The notes: generated from the letters alone by a model not told the origin. A stretch of 62,492 nt of DNA from an uncultured Pirellulaceae bacterium (GCA_905480545.1 CAJQQR010000094.1:1-62492); one strand, 5' to 3'. Shown: positions 26,775-36,789, counted from the first letter of the stretch. Program-made: numbers and translations.

Positions 26775-27800
26775 ATGACGCGTTACCAACCAAATGCTGA
26801 TCGCTACGACGGTCGTATGCCGTATCGTTATTGCGGAAAAAGTGGCTTGAAACTACCGGAAATCAGTTTGGGTTTCTGGCACAACTTCGGCGGTCATACT
26901 CCAACGGAAAACCAACGCGCGATCATGTACACTGCGTTTGATTGCGGGATCACGCACTTTGACCTAGCGAACAATTATGGGTCTCCATACGGAAGTGCAG
27001 AAATCAACGCAGGTAAGATCCTCAAGGAATTTCCGCGCGACGAGTTGATCATATCAACCAAGGCAGGTTACGACATGTGGCCCGGTCCCTATGGTGAATG
27101 GGGTTCGCGAAAGTACTTGCTCGCGAGTCTGGATCAGTCGCTGAAACGACTTGATCTCGACTATGCGGATGTTTTTTACAGCCATCGCTTCGACCCGAAT
27201 ACACCGATGGAGGAAACACTCGGCGCGTTGAACACTGCCGTTCAACAGGGAAAGGCTCTTTATGTCGGCATCAGCAGTTACAATTCTGAGCAGACCAAGC
27301 AAGCCGCTGAAATCTGCCGTGAAAATCGATACGAAAGGGTTCTGATTCACCAACCGAACTACTCGATGTTCAATCGTTGGATTGAAAAGGAGCTTCTAAC
27401 TACGACAAATGATGAAGGCATGGGGGTGATCGCGTTTTGCCCGCTCTTTCAAGGTTTGCTAACCGATAAATACTTGAACGGTATCCCAGACGGTGCGAGG
27501 GCTTCGATCGAAAACAGTCCTTTGCGACCAGAAGAAGTGTCCATCGAAACCCTAAAAATAGTGAAGCAACTGAATGCGGTTGCCAGCGATCGTGGACAAA
27601 GCCTCGCACAAATGGCGTTGGCGTGGATTCTGCGAGATCCTAGAATCACCAGCATTGTTTGCGGAGCAAGCCGACCCGAGCAATTAAAATCAAATTGCCA
27701 AGCGGTTCAAAACAAACATTTTTCGTCGGATGAACTTGCGAAAATTGACGCGATTCTTGAGCCATTGAAATTGCCCGAATCGCTGTGGGCGGGTGAGTAA
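26775..27800 (+). CDS. yghZ: Aldo/keto reductase, YghZ/GPR-like
   Basis: 341 residues from the ATG at 26775 (MTRYQPNADRYDGRMPYRYC). Family features: LPEISLGFWHNFG, AFDCGITHFDLANNYG with the catalytic Asp and Tyr of the AKR tetrad, ISTKAGYDMWPGPYG with the Lys, and YSHRFDPNTPMEETL with the His. The loop MWPGPYGEWGSRKYL is typical of the AKR14 group (E. coli YghZ, L-glyceraldehyde 3-phosphate reductase). NADPH-binding residues appear near the C-terminus (CGASRPEQLKSN). It reduces small aldehydes in the cytoplasm. The exact substrate is inferred from the family. Confidence 0.9.
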   Translation: MTRYQPNADRYDGRMPYRYCGKSGLKLPEISLGFWHNFGGHTPTENQRAIMYTAFDCGITHFDLANNYGSPYGSAEINAGKILKEFPRDELIISTKAGYDMWPGPYGEWGSRKYLLASLDQSLKRLDLDYADVFYSHRFDPNTPMEETLGALNTAVQQGKALYVGISSYNSEQTKQAAEICRENRYERVLIHQPNYSMFNRWIEKELLTTTNDEGMGVIAFCPLFQGLLTDKYLNGIPDGARASIENSPLRPEEVSIETLKIVKQLNAVASDRGQSLAQMALAWILRDPRITSIVCGASRPEQLKSNCQAVQNKHFSSDELAKIDAILEPLKLPESLWAGE

Positions 27801-27900
27801 CATCACGGAGTGCATCAGTGGTTTTCGCTTCTGTTTGCCTGCGCCAGCTTGCAAGGGGCAAAGGCAAGAGCTGATTTTTGAGGATTGGACTGCCCTTTTT

Positions 27901-28608
27901 CTACCGATGAAGGCCCTTTAAAAACATCATCGTTTTCGGCGACTTGAATCGGTAGTTCGGTTTTCCGTGAAATTCAAATGCTTGGCGAACTGCGTCAGCA
28001 TGCACGTCTTCTGCGGAATAAAGTGTATTAAAAGAGCGGCTTGCGTAATGTTTCGCGTACTGATCAAACGATTCGTACTGCGTAATGCTATGGTATCCGA
28101 ATTTTTCCACGGATCGAAACTTTGGAATCGCCAAGTCGGCAAGGGCTTGTTGGGCGGCGGCGCGTTCGATGTCCTCGTTGTGGAACAATTTCATGACCTC
28201 GTTTAGTGGACTGGTCGTCGGTTCGACGACGCACAAAAATCCATCATCTCGCAATACACGAATCACCTCGGCAAATACTTGAGGGTAATCGTTCATTGGA
28301 ACGTGATGCAGTGAATAACTAAAAAATATTCCGTCCACCGAATGGTCTTTGACCGGCATTTTCTGTGCGCCAGTTTCAACGAACGTCAGGTTTGAAATGG
28401 GTTCAACGGTTCGATTGATCTGCGCTTGGACCGGATCTGGGTCAATCGCCAAGACTCGTGCCCCACGCTCAGCAAGCGGACGGGTAAAATCCATATTGCC
28501 GCAACCGGCATCGATCACGAATTTTCCATCGAGTGCAACAAGTTGCTCAATAACATCGATACTATTGACGAGTCCGAGATCTTTTTCGAGGAGGTTGTTT
28601 GTCATCAT
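27901..28608 (-). CDS. Class I SAM-dependent methyltransferase
   Basis: 235 residues. Motif I VIDAGCGNMDFTRPLAERGA, motif II around LAIDPDPVQ, and motif III FFSYSLHHVPM followed by RVLRDDGFLCVVEPT mark a Methyltransf_11-type Rossmann enzyme. The C-terminal half (HNEDIERAAAQQALADL, YASRSFNTLYSAEDV) is variable and decides the substrate, which cannot be named. The gene is divergent from the TauD-like gene at 28826. Two adjacent ATG codons are possible starts; neither has a good ribosome site. Confidence 0.85.
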   Translation of the reverse strand: MMTNNLLEKDLGLVNSIDVIEQLVALDGKFVIDAGCGNMDFTRPLAERGARVLAIDPDPVQAQINRTVEPISNLTFVETGAQKMPVKDHSVDGIFFSYSLHHVPMNDYPQVFAEVIRVLRDDGFLCVVEPTTSPLNEVMKLFHNEDIERAAAQQALADLAIPKFRSVEKFGYHSITQYESFDQYAKHYASRSFNTLYSAEDVHADAVRQAFEFHGKPNYRFKSPKTMMFLKGLHR

Positions 28609-28825
28609 TGCGGCATTTCAATTAATAAGCGACTCGGCACTTTTGCTTTGTAAAATTCAAGGGGTTGGATTGACGGTAGCAGTCGATTTAAAGTTCGCCA
28701 GGGTTTTCGGTTTTGCGTCTGCGGAATTGTGCAAGTGGCTGCCGGCCAATACCTTGTCGTCGGCAAACGGATCGCAAAAATAGTGAAGTGGCACATTAGA
28801 ACATAACTTCGCCCAAAAAAACAAA

Positions 28826-29620
28826 TTGCCAAACTCAAACAATCATCTTGATAGCGACACGTTTTCGGAAAAAAATCGAATTCGAATAGGAGAAGTAGAA
28901 TTTGCGATCCAGCGTCCGCATCGGTTCGGCCTGGTGATTTCTGGGCCGATCGATGTTGAAGCGGACTTGGTGGCGGATTACTTGCACAAGATTTTGCTTT
29001 CATCATCGAATCGCGATGCGTTTTTCGAGTTGATTTCTCGCGAAGGTTTGGTCGTTTGCCGAAATGTATCTTCTGAAGCCAAGAGTTATCGTTCCGTTCG
29101 GGGAAAGTCGAGTACGGGGCGGTTAAGTCAGGCCGAGTATTTTCATCATGACGGCTGCAGTTGCCCGCAAAAGCCACGCATCAATGAAATTCGCTTGCCG
29201 ATGACGTCGCTTGATCGAAGTGTCGCGACGGCAGTTGCGCCGTTTGGTGATGTGGTTTGCGCGCAATTACAAGCCTTGCCTGAGCGACTTCTATGCGAAG
29301 AATCAATTCTCGAATATTACCACGCGTTTCAGAACAATACACCGCCACCGGTAAACGAGTGGGACAGGATCCAAGGTCGAGTGACGCGGTTGGTGCGTCG
29401 TGAGATGGATGCCGAATCGGCCCGTGACTATTTTCGGCACGTTGATCGTTTGGCGCACGCGTTTGATTTGCCATGGCAGATTGGCGAAAGCCGATTGATG
29501 TTGAATGATGATGCTGACTTAACGAAAACGATGCAGCATCGACGGGCATACCAGCGACGTAAAACCCAAAACGAAGTGAATGGCAGTCTGGTAAAACGAT
29601 GGACAGCAGAGGAAATCTAA
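28826..29620 (+). CDS. Possible Fe(II)/2-oxoglutarate oxygenase (TauD-like)
   Basis: 264 residues from a TTG at 28826. I see an oxygenase-like plan: REGLVVCRNVSSEAKSYRS, then GRLSQAEYFHHDGCS with a HxD pair where TauD/TfdA enzymes bind iron, and near the C-terminus ESRLMLNDDADLTKTMQHRRAY, resembling the distal His and Arg of that family (usually NxRVxHGR). The middle (EESILEYYHAFQNNTPPPVN) is divergent and shorter than in TauD. Substrate unknown. The TTG start lacks a clear ribosome site. The assignment is tentative; the alternative is an unrelated hypothetical. Confidence 0.5.
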   Translation: MPNSNNHLDSDTFSEKNRIRIGEVEFAIQRPHRFGLVISGPIDVEADLVADYLHKILLSSSNRDAFFELISREGLVVCRNVSSEAKSYRSVRGKSSTGRLSQAEYFHHDGCSCPQKPRINEIRLPMTSLDRSVATAVAPFGDVVCAQLQALPERLLCEESILEYYHAFQNNTPPPVNEWDRIQGRVTRLVRREMDAESARDYFRHVDRLAHAFDLPWQIGESRLMLNDDADLTKTMQHRRAYQRRKTQNEVNGSLVKRWTAEEI

Positions 29621-29679
29621 TCTGGGCTTGATTCCCGGTGTGTGGTGCATCGATGTTGACCTGAACGGTAGGTCCGTTT

Positions 29680-29713
29680 GCCACCCTCTGGAATGCCACC
29701 CTCTGGAATGCCA
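29680..29713. repeat. 15-bp direct repeat, two copies and a partial
   Basis: GCCACCCTCTGGAAT occurs twice head to tail (29680-29709), followed by GCCA of a third. It lies between the TauD-like gene and the DUF1501 gene, outside any coding region. Confidence 0.85.
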
Positions 29714-29758
29714 GAACCTGGCGACGATTGCTACATTTCAATTCAGATCTGACGTACC

Positions 29759-31150
29759 CTAGGCAATGATTTTTTTCATGACATTGCCATGAACATCGGT
29801 CAAGCGAAAGTCGCGTCCCGCATATCGATAAGTCAGTTTGGTGTGATCCATCCCCAATAAGTGCAGCATTGTTGCGTGCAAGTCATGGAAATTTGTTCGA
29901 TCAGCCACGGCCTCAATTCCAAATTCGTCCGTGGATCCGTATCGCATTCCACCGTTGACTCCACCTCCGCACATCCACATCGAGAACCCTGATGCATTAT
30001 GATCGCGGCCATCTTTTTGTTTGACATGAGGGGTTCGCCCAAATTCGCCACCCCAAACAATCAATGTATCCTTCAGCAGATCGCGGGCATTGAGATCTGA
30101 AATCAACGCAGCAATTGGCTTGTCAATACTTGTGCAGTTCTTTGCGTGGTTCTTCGAAAGGCCATTGTGCTGGTCCCAGTTTCCGTGTGTGACTTCGATA
30201 AAACGCACTCCCGCCTCGGCAAACCTTCGGGCCAACAAACACTGCTGTCCGAAGTCGGTCGTGTCTTTTTCTCCAATGCCGTAACTTTCGAGTGTCTCTT
30301 TCGACTCGCTTTCGAATCCCATCAGGCTCGGCAATTCGGACTGCATCCGAAACGCTAATTCGTAAGACTCGATTACTCCTTCAATTTGCGGATCGACTTT
30401 TTTCTGTTCAAGCAAATCCTTGTTCATGGATTGGATTAAATCAAGTTGGTCGCGTTGTGTGGACCGATCATAATCCGCATTCTTGAGGTTTCCGATTTTG
30501 GCTTTGGCAAGCGATTGACCACGTTGTCCGATTGGTGTGCCTTGAAACGTTGCAGGAAGAAACGAACTACCATAATTTTGAGCACCACCAAGTTGCTGTT
30601 CCGGTTTGATCGTGATGAATCCGGGTAAGTTCTGGTTTTCGGTGCCTAATCCATAAAGCGTCCAGGCTCCCATGCTTGGTCTGACAAATCGGAATTCGCC
30701 CGTGTGCATTTGCAAATAAGCTTGTGGATGTGCGGGTGTCTTTCCATACATTCCGTTAATTAAACAGAGACGGTCAGCGTGCTTGGCAAGATGTGGAAAC
30801 AATTCGGAAATCGGTAGGCCGCTTTCACCATGTTTTTGAAATCCCCAAGGAGATTTCATTAACTTGCGATTGCCTTTTGCCTTCTTCCCGTCATGTTTCG
30901 CCAATTCAGGTTTGTAATCGAAAGAATCCACATGCGACGGACCGCCACGCATGCTCATGAAAATCACGCGTTTCGCCTTTGCAGGAAAATGCGGTGTTTT
31001 CAATCCAGATGGATTGCTGTTGTCGAAGGACCCGGCTTGTTTTCCCTTTCGATTTTCTGCGATCGCTGCTTCGTTCGCCAAAGTTGCGAACGCGGCATAA
31101 CCAAAGCCAGTCGCACTGGCTTGCAGCATTTGTCGTCGTGAAAGTCCCAT
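29759..31150 (-). CDS. DUF1501 family protein with Tat signal
   Basis: 463 residues. The N-terminus MGLSRRQMLQASATG has a twin-arginine motif followed by a hydrophobic helix, so it is exported folded by Tat. Family motifs: KRVIFMSMRGGPSHVDSFD, the GTENQNLPGF segment, RRFAEAGVRFIEVTHGNWD, GGEFGRTPHVKQKDGRDHN and LLGMDHTKLTYRYAGRDFRL. DUF1501 proteins belong to the alkaline-phosphatase/sulfatase-like fold; function not established. It is encoded 117 bases after a PSD1 gene in the same direction, the usual planctomycete pair, so they likely act together outside the cytoplasm. Confidence 0.93.
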   Translation of the reverse strand: MGLSRRQMLQASATGFGYAAFATLANEAAIAENRKGKQAGSFDNSNPSGLKTPHFPAKAKRVIFMSMRGGPSHVDSFDYKPELAKHDGKKAKGNRKLMKSPWGFQKHGESGLPISELFPHLAKHADRLCLINGMYGKTPAHPQAYLQMHTGEFRFVRPSMGAWTLYGLGTENQNLPGFITIKPEQQLGGAQNYGSSFLPATFQGTPIGQRGQSLAKAKIGNLKNADYDRSTQRDQLDLIQSMNKDLLEQKKVDPQIEGVIESYELAFRMQSELPSLMGFESESKETLESYGIGEKDTTDFGQQCLLARRFAEAGVRFIEVTHGNWDQHNGLSKNHAKNCTSIDKPIAALISDLNARDLLKDTLIVWGGEFGRTPHVKQKDGRDHNASGFSMWMCGGGVNGGMRYGSTDEFGIEAVADRTNFHDLHATMLHLLGMDHTKLTYRYAGRDFRLTDVHGNVMKKIIA

Positions 31151-31267
31151 GAAGTTTGTTTCCTTTGAATCCTGTTTTAGTCCGGCAGCGCGTTTTTAAT
31201 ACACGACATTCGGCGGCATTTTTGGCAAGTCAATATTTGACAGCACCTTAACGGTTCAAAACCGTGC

Positions 31268-33727
31268 TTAATTCAAAAATCGAAATTCACTGCTCGCAAA
31301 CAATGCTTGGCAAAAAGCGGCGAGCGCAAGATGTTTTCCTTCATCCGAATCGGCTTTTCGATCAACGAATTTCTTTGATGTTTTTTCAATAAATGTAATC
31401 GCTCGAGTAAGTTCATTGTTGCTCGGCGGACGCGAGAAAACAGTCATGTATGCCGAGCGTATTTGATCAGTGGGCGTCAGGCCAGGTTTTGTCAATCGCT
31501 GAGCGAACAGCTTTGAGTTTTCGATGATAAATTTTGAATTCATCATAAAGAGGGCCTGCGTTGGCACGGTTGTGACCTGACGATCACCGATCAAGATGCT
31601 TGGTTCGGCGAAGTCAAAAACTCGAAGCGGTTCGGGGACCGCATTGCGAACAACGGGTAGGTAAACGCTTCGGTGAGGGGACTCAACATTGAATGTTGCT
31701 TCGGTTACGCCTCGCCCAATTCCTTGTGTCCCTTTGTATTTCGCAACAATTGATGCTTTTGGGCGTTCCAGGTTTAGATTGCCGGACGCCAAACGCGTCG
31801 CGTCACGCATGACCTCTGCGTCCATACGACGGGAATTCATTCGCCAGAGCAAACGATTATCTGGATCGTTCTGATAGTTTTTAAGATCGTAATTGCTGCT
31901 CAGTTGGTAGGTTTGCGACAGCATGATTTCGCGGATTGTTTTTTTGAATGACCAGCCATTATTGATCAGGCGATTGGCAAGATAATCAAGCAATTCTGGA
32001 TGTGTAGGACGTTCCCCCGATTCTCCAAAATTGTCGACCGTCCGGACGATTCCGGCTCCAAAAAGATGAAGCCAGATGCGGTTCACGGCGACCCGAGCGG
32101 TCAACGGATTGTCCGTTGAAGTGATCCAGCTCGCCAATTCTAAACGACCGCTTTTTGTCACGTCTTCAACTTGATTGCGGTTGCCGTCTGACAAAACGGT
32201 TAAAAACCCCCTCTTCACGATAGGTCCTTTGCCTCGTACTTCTCCGCGAATCAAAACGTTGCAGTTCACGCACTTTCCATCGGTGGCACCCATTGCAACT
32301 TCGCCGCCAAGTGGGCCTGTTTGCCGCAGTTGTTTCAACTGCTGACGCGTCACTGTTTGGCGTCGGCGCAGTTTGGCGAGTTCCGCACTGAGCTGATTGG
32401 ATTTGTTTTTTTGGGCTCGTTTCTGCTTGCCCTTTACTTGTTTATCCAGCGACTTCAATTGAGCGTTAAGTTCGGCTAGTTTTTTCTGGTGCTCCTCAAG
32501 TGCATTTTTGTCCCGGTCTGGATTTTCGCCAATGTTCATCAGGGCCGTAGCCTGACGGGAGCCGCCACCACCGCGTCCAAACAACGTTTGCGTGCTGCGG
32601 AAAATTCCCGCCAACGCGTAATAGTCTTCAGTGGATATGGGGTCGAATTTGTGGTCATGACAACGTGCACAGGAAACCGTGATGGCCATCATCGACCGAG
32701 ACACAACATCGATTTGCTCGTCGATCAGGTCCATGGCGAAAACTTCGCGATTACCTTCGTTTAATTGCTTTGGTCCAACTGCCAAGAATCCTGTCCCAAT
32801 TTTGGGCTCATTCTTCGGTTGGCCAGAATTCGGTTCGATCAGATCACCGGCAAGTTGCTCTGTAATAAAGCGATCATAAGCCTTGTCTGCGTTGAACGAA
32901 TCGATCACATAATTTCGATACCGCCAAGCGTGAGGAAAAAGAAAGTTTCGTTCACGCCCATTTGATTCCGCAAACCGCGCAACATCCAACCAGTGTCGGC
33001 CCCAGCGTTCGCCAAACTGCGGTGAATCCAAAAGCTTGTCGATCAGTTGCTCTCGCTTGTTCGTCGAGGCATCCGATAGGTAGTCGTTGACTTGTTTTTC
33101 GGTTGGTGGCAAACCAATTAGATTGATAAAATCGCGACGAAGTAGTTCGTTTTCGGAGGCTTGTTTTACGGGCCGAAGATTTTTGTTTTCTAAATTCGAA
33201 AGTACGAAATGATCCAAGTCTGATTTGGGCCAAGACGAGTTGTTGACCTCTGGCGGCAAGGGCTGTTTCGGCTTTTGAAACGCCCAGAATTGCCGTTGAG
33301 TATCAAAGTCGATCGACGATTTGTTTTTGACAATCGACTTCCCATCGCGAGGATCGGGAGCTCCCATTTTTACCCATCGCTCAAAATCCTTGATGATTTT
33401 TGGTGACAATTGCCTTTTCGGAGGCATCTCGAACGCCTCGTATTTTAGGGCGCTGATGATTAAACTGCCATCCAAATCACCCGCCACAACGCCGTGCCCA
33501 GAATCGCCACCGGCCCGCAATCCGTCGCGAGTATCTAACGCGAACCCACCCTTGGTTTTCCCCGATTGAGATGAGTGGCAGCCATAGCATTGCTTGACTA
33601 AAACGGGTCGGATCTTGGCTTCAAAGAACTGCTTCTCATTCGCTTTCAATTCGTCGGCAAACAGGAAAGCTCCAGAAGACGGGCAAATCGCGACTAACCA
33701 TATCGTGATTGCAATCCGAAAAGACAT
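31268..33727 (-). CDS. PSD1 protein: planctomycete cytochrome c, DUF1549, DUF1553
   Basis: About 819 residues from the ATG at 33725-33727, which opens a signal peptide (RIAITIWLVAICPSSGAFLF). The haem motif CYGCH is at residue 47, DUF1549 at about 140-345 (including FGERWGRHWLDVARFAESNG), then CARCHDHKFDPISTEDYY, a coiled charged stretch rich in Lys and Gln (about 410-480), a second short cysteine pair (CVNCNV), and DUF1553 from about 540 (RLELASWITSTDNPLTARV) to the end. It lacks the discoidin inserts of the copy at 2130. The downstream DUF1501 gene completes the usual pair. Confidence 0.92.
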   Translation of the reverse strand: MSFRIAITIWLVAICPSSGAFLFADELKANEKQFFEAKIRPVLVKQCYGCHSSQSGKTKGGFALDTRDGLRAGGDSGHGVVAGDLDGSLIISALKYEAFEMPPKRQLSPKIIKDFERWVKMGAPDPRDGKSIVKNKSSIDFDTQRQFWAFQKPKQPLPPEVNNSSWPKSDLDHFVLSNLENKNLRPVKQASENELLRRDFINLIGLPPTEKQVNDYLSDASTNKREQLIDKLLDSPQFGERWGRHWLDVARFAESNGRERNFLFPHAWRYRNYVIDSFNADKAYDRFITEQLAGDLIEPNSGQPKNEPKIGTGFLAVGPKQLNEGNREVFAMDLIDEQIDVVSRSMMAITVSCARCHDHKFDPISTEDYYALAGIFRSTQTLFGRGGGGSRQATALMNIGENPDRDKNALEEHQKKLAELNAQLKSLDKQVKGKQKRAQKNKSNQLSAELAKLRRRQTVTRQQLKQLRQTGPLGGEVAMGATDGKCVNCNVLIRGEVRGKGPIVKRGFLTVLSDGNRNQVEDVTKSGRLELASWITSTDNPLTARVAVNRIWLHLFGAGIVRTVDNFGESGERPTHPELLDYLANRLINNGWSFKKTIREIMLSQTYQLSSNYDLKNYQNDPDNRLLWRMNSRRMDAEVMRDATRLASGNLNLERPKASIVAKYKGTQGIGRGVTEATFNVESPHRSVYLPVVRNAVPEPLRVFDFAEPSILIGDRQVTTVPTQALFMMNSKFIIENSKLFAQRLTKPGLTPTDQIRSAYMTVFSRPPSNNELTRAITFIEKTSKKFVDRKADSDEGKHLALAAFCQALFASSEFRFLN

Positions 33728-33897
33728 TGGATTCAATCCAAATTGGGGACTCCAATTGGATGGAGTCATTTGGCAGTTGGAATGTCCGAGTTGCATTGTT
33801 TGCCCCGACAGAATTCTGGCGTGTTTTTGAAGCGGAATCGGAATTCGATCATCCGTTTTTTGGAGGGTGTTTATGCGGCAAAACGTGAGGGATTAGG

Positions 33898-33937
33898 AGG
33901 GTCATCCTTAACACATCAGGGTCATCCTTAACTCATC
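33898..33937. repeat. 20-bp tandem duplication
   Basis: AGGGTCATCCTTAACACATC is followed at once by the same sequence with one change (A to T at position 16 of the unit). Non-coding, upstream of the PSD1 gene at 33727. Confidence 0.9.
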
Positions 33938-34316
33938 AATCGCAATCAGAATGCCGCAAGATGCGGAAACTCACTTGCCCATTATTACACACCGTCGGTG
34001 CAGTTCAAAATCACCGTCAAAATCCGTAATTCCGTCGTTTTTTGCCAGCAAATGTTTAAACACAGTCTATTTTCCAGGGATTTTGGCGGATTTGCCCAGG
34101 ATTTTCCAAAAACCTTTGACTCGAGATCCTTGTAAGAGGTATCAGCGAGACAGTGGGCCTGGCATCGTGGCTGTAGCGATCATTTCACCCCATCATTACT
34201 TCGCTAAGGACGAGTGACTCGACGAAGTCGTTGGTTTCATCCGCGATGTTTTTTTGAGATACCGCACTGGGCAGACCACGGGCGAATTTTCAATCGGCAA
34301 ATGGCACCTTCTTTGA

Positions 34317-34348
34317 ATAAAAAAAAGGCGACTCAAAGAGTCGCCTTT
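34317..34348 (-). terminator. Rho-independent terminator of the M13 peptidase gene
   Basis: Perfect 11-bp stem: AAAGGCGACTC (34324-34334) and GAGTCGCCTTT (34338-34348) around a loop AAA. On the minus strand it is followed by about eight T, the normal intrinsic terminator layout, 36 bases past the stop at 34384. Confidence 0.88.
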
Positions 34349-34383
34349 CTCACTTTAACTATTCTTTGTTTCGCTTTGACTGA

Positions 34384-36414
34384 CTACCAAATTTTGATGC
34401 GATCACTCTTTGGTTTGAAAAGCTTGTCGCCTTCCTTTACATCAAACGCTTCGTAGAAAGCGTCGATGTTGGTAATCGGTCCATTGGCGCGAAATTGCGA
34501 TGGAGAATGCGGATCAGTCAAAAGGCGACGAACCATTTCGGCTTCCCGATATTTCCTAGCCCAAACCCGACTCCAGCCGACGAAGAACAATTGCGATCCA
34601 TTCCAGCCCGCATACTCCTCTGCCTTTTTGCTTTTGCGAGAAATCTTGTAAGCCTTATAGGCAATGGCTAACCCAGAAAGATCAGCAATGTTTTCGCCAA
34701 GCGTTAACTTGCCATTAACGGCTTTTTTCGGAAGCGGTTCATATCCACCGTACTGATCGACCAATCGATCGGTTAGCGATTTGAATGCGTTTCGATCTTG
34801 GTCTGTCCACCAATTGATCATATTTCCGTCGCCGTCGTACTGGCTTCCCTGGTCGTCGAAACCGTGAGAAATTTCGTGACCGATCACGGCTCCAATACCT
34901 CCGTAATTCAGTGCGTCCGGGCCGTTCAAATCAAAAAACGGCGGCTGCAAGATTGCGGCAGGAAAAACGATTTCGTTCTTTGCCGGGTTGTAATAAGCGT
35001 TGACCGTCTGAGGTGTCATGCCCCATTCTTCACGATCAACGGGTTTTCCAAGTTTGTCAATCATCCGCATGTATTCAACTTTTGACGACCGCAGCATGTT
35101 GCCAAGCAAATCGTCTGGTTTCACTTCGAATGCTGAGTAATCAAGCCACTTGGTCGGGTATCCGATTTTGGGATTGAATTTAGAGAGTTTTTCTTTTGCT
35201 TTTGCTTTTGTCTCGGAACTCATCCATTCAAGTTCGTCGATGCTGACTTCAAATGCTGCCAACAGGTTCTTCACCAACTCGTCCATGCGATCTTTGGCTT
35301 CTTGCGTAAAGTGCCGCTGCACATAGATCTTTCCAACGGCTTCGCCGAGGGTTCCTTTTCCGCGGCCGCCGCTAATTGTATCCACGGCCTTTTTCCAACG
35401 TGGTTTTTGCTCCGGAACACCAGCAAGTGTCTTGCTGTAAAGTTCGAACTGAGCATCCTCGAATTCTTTTGAAAGATAAGGAGCGGCGGTATCGATTACA
35501 CGAAAGCGTATGTACGTTTGCCACGTATCGACGCTAGTTTCTTTGAAGATTTTGGCGAATGCCTCGAAGAATGGAGGGGTCGCTACATTCATTTCTTTGG
35601 TGTTAGCCAAGCCACCATTCGACAGCATCTTGTCCCAGTTACCACAGGGATAATCAGCACTGATTTTCTCGAGCGGAAATTTGTTGTAACGTTTGGTTAC
35701 ATCTCGGAGCGTCGTGCGATCGACTTGTGCTTCTGCAAGTTTGGTTTCCAGCGCCAGAATTTCATCAGCAGCCTGTTCTGCGTTTTCGAGTTTTGCAGCA
35801 TTAAAAAGAGCGACGACGTAATTTTTGAAAGCCTGTTGAACTGCCTTCGATTTCTCGTCATCTTTCAAGTAGTAATCACGGTCTGGCAATGAGGTCCCAC
35901 TTTGGAACATTTGCACGATGTACTTGCTGGACTCCTTCGCGTCCTGTCCGACAAACACTGCAACCGGTGATCCGACACCCATCGCATTGTATTTGCCGAA
36001 CGATTCAAAAATCGCATCATGTGTTTCCAGTGCATCAACTGCCTTCAAATAAGAGGCGATTGGCTGGGCACCAAGTTTGTTAACCATTGCCTCATTCATG
36101 TAACTTTTGAAAAAGTCACCGACCTTTTGTTCATCGCTGCCCGGAGCACTTTGCTTGCTGGCAGCCATCTCAACAATTTGCCGAATTCGCAATTGCGACA
36201 AATCACTTAACGCCGTAAATGAACCGTAATTCGATTTGTCAGCAGGAATTTCGGTTTTCTTTAACCATGATCCGTTGACGAAACGGTACAAATCGTCCTG
36301 AGCACGAATCGATTTGTCGAAGTTCTTTAGCTCCAAGCCACCATCCTGCGCGATTGAAACAGTGGCCATTGCAAGGAGCAAAAAACTTGCGAAGGCAGAT
36401 TGAGTCTTTTGCAT
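34384..36414 (-). CDS. pepO: M13 family metallopeptidase (PepO/neprilysin-like)
   Basis: 676 residues with a signal peptide (FASFLLLAMATVSIAQ). M13 enzymes are zinc endopeptidases cutting oligopeptides. The zinc site HEISH is in GAVIGHEISHGFDDQGSQYD and the third ligand Glu in GENIADLSGL. The N-terminal lobe starts DLYRFVNGSWLKKTEIPADK and the C-terminus ends in a typical tryptophan (DRIKIW). Further conserved parts are NAYYNPAKNEIVFPAAIL and HSPSQFRANGPITNIDAF. Length matches the family. It probably works in the periplasm or on the cell surface in peptide nutrition. Single-gene unit with its own terminator. Confidence 0.95.
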   Translation of the reverse strand: MQKTQSAFASFLLLAMATVSIAQDGGLELKNFDKSIRAQDDLYRFVNGSWLKKTEIPADKSNYGSFTALSDLSQLRIRQIVEMAASKQSAPGSDEQKVGDFFKSYMNEAMVNKLGAQPIASYLKAVDALETHDAIFESFGKYNAMGVGSPVAVFVGQDAKESSKYIVQMFQSGTSLPDRDYYLKDDEKSKAVQQAFKNYVVALFNAAKLENAEQAADEILALETKLAEAQVDRTTLRDVTKRYNKFPLEKISADYPCGNWDKMLSNGGLANTKEMNVATPPFFEAFAKIFKETSVDTWQTYIRFRVIDTAAPYLSKEFEDAQFELYSKTLAGVPEQKPRWKKAVDTISGGRGKGTLGEAVGKIYVQRHFTQEAKDRMDELVKNLLAAFEVSIDELEWMSSETKAKAKEKLSKFNPKIGYPTKWLDYSAFEVKPDDLLGNMLRSSKVEYMRMIDKLGKPVDREEWGMTPQTVNAYYNPAKNEIVFPAAILQPPFFDLNGPDALNYGGIGAVIGHEISHGFDDQGSQYDGDGNMINWWTDQDRNAFKSLTDRLVDQYGGYEPLPKKAVNGKLTLGENIADLSGLAIAYKAYKISRKSKKAEEYAGWNGSQLFFVGWSRVWARKYREAEMVRRLLTDPHSPSQFRANGPITNIDAFYEAFDVKEGDKLFKPKSDRIKIW

Positions 36415-36789
36415 TGAAAATCCTGAGTTGGAAGAAAAATCAAAAATGCCACAACGCTATGTAGCTGTAGCAAGATTATGTGAATCGTTTTGATCAAATG
36501 GCTCAAGAAAAAGTTCGGGTTTTTGCGAACTTGGCCATGTTGACCATAGACTTAGCCTACAAATCGACGAGGGATTTCTCAAGGTGATGTGATCTGCTTG
36601 AAATTTCCCGGGATGAAAGAAACGCTCCACAACGCCGAAAATCGCAGGCTCATTATTAAGAGTGATCACGAAGCATTGGCCCACGCGCCGAAATCACCAT
36701 TGCGGCAAACCGTTGCATCCATGTCTTGGGAATCCGCTACCAAGCCCAACGCAAATGGTGTTTGAATTCTCAATCACCGCTCAAAAATA
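36415..36789. other. Intergenic stretch
   Basis: 375 bases between the peptidase start and the sulfite reductase end. A minus-strand frame of 75 codons (36457-36684) has no ribosome site or family. The promoter of the peptidase gene must lie here. No hairpin terminator for the sulfite reductase gene was found. Confidence 0.35.

Larger units (their letters stand above)
33728..34383. other. Long intergenic stretch with duplication and terminator
   Basis: 656 bases. It includes the 20-bp duplication at 33898 and the terminator at 34317. The part 33940-34220 has open frames on the plus strand (33951-34217) without ribosome site or family. The short string GAGGTATCAGC here also occurs in the stretch at 24721-25236. 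Confidence 0.35.
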
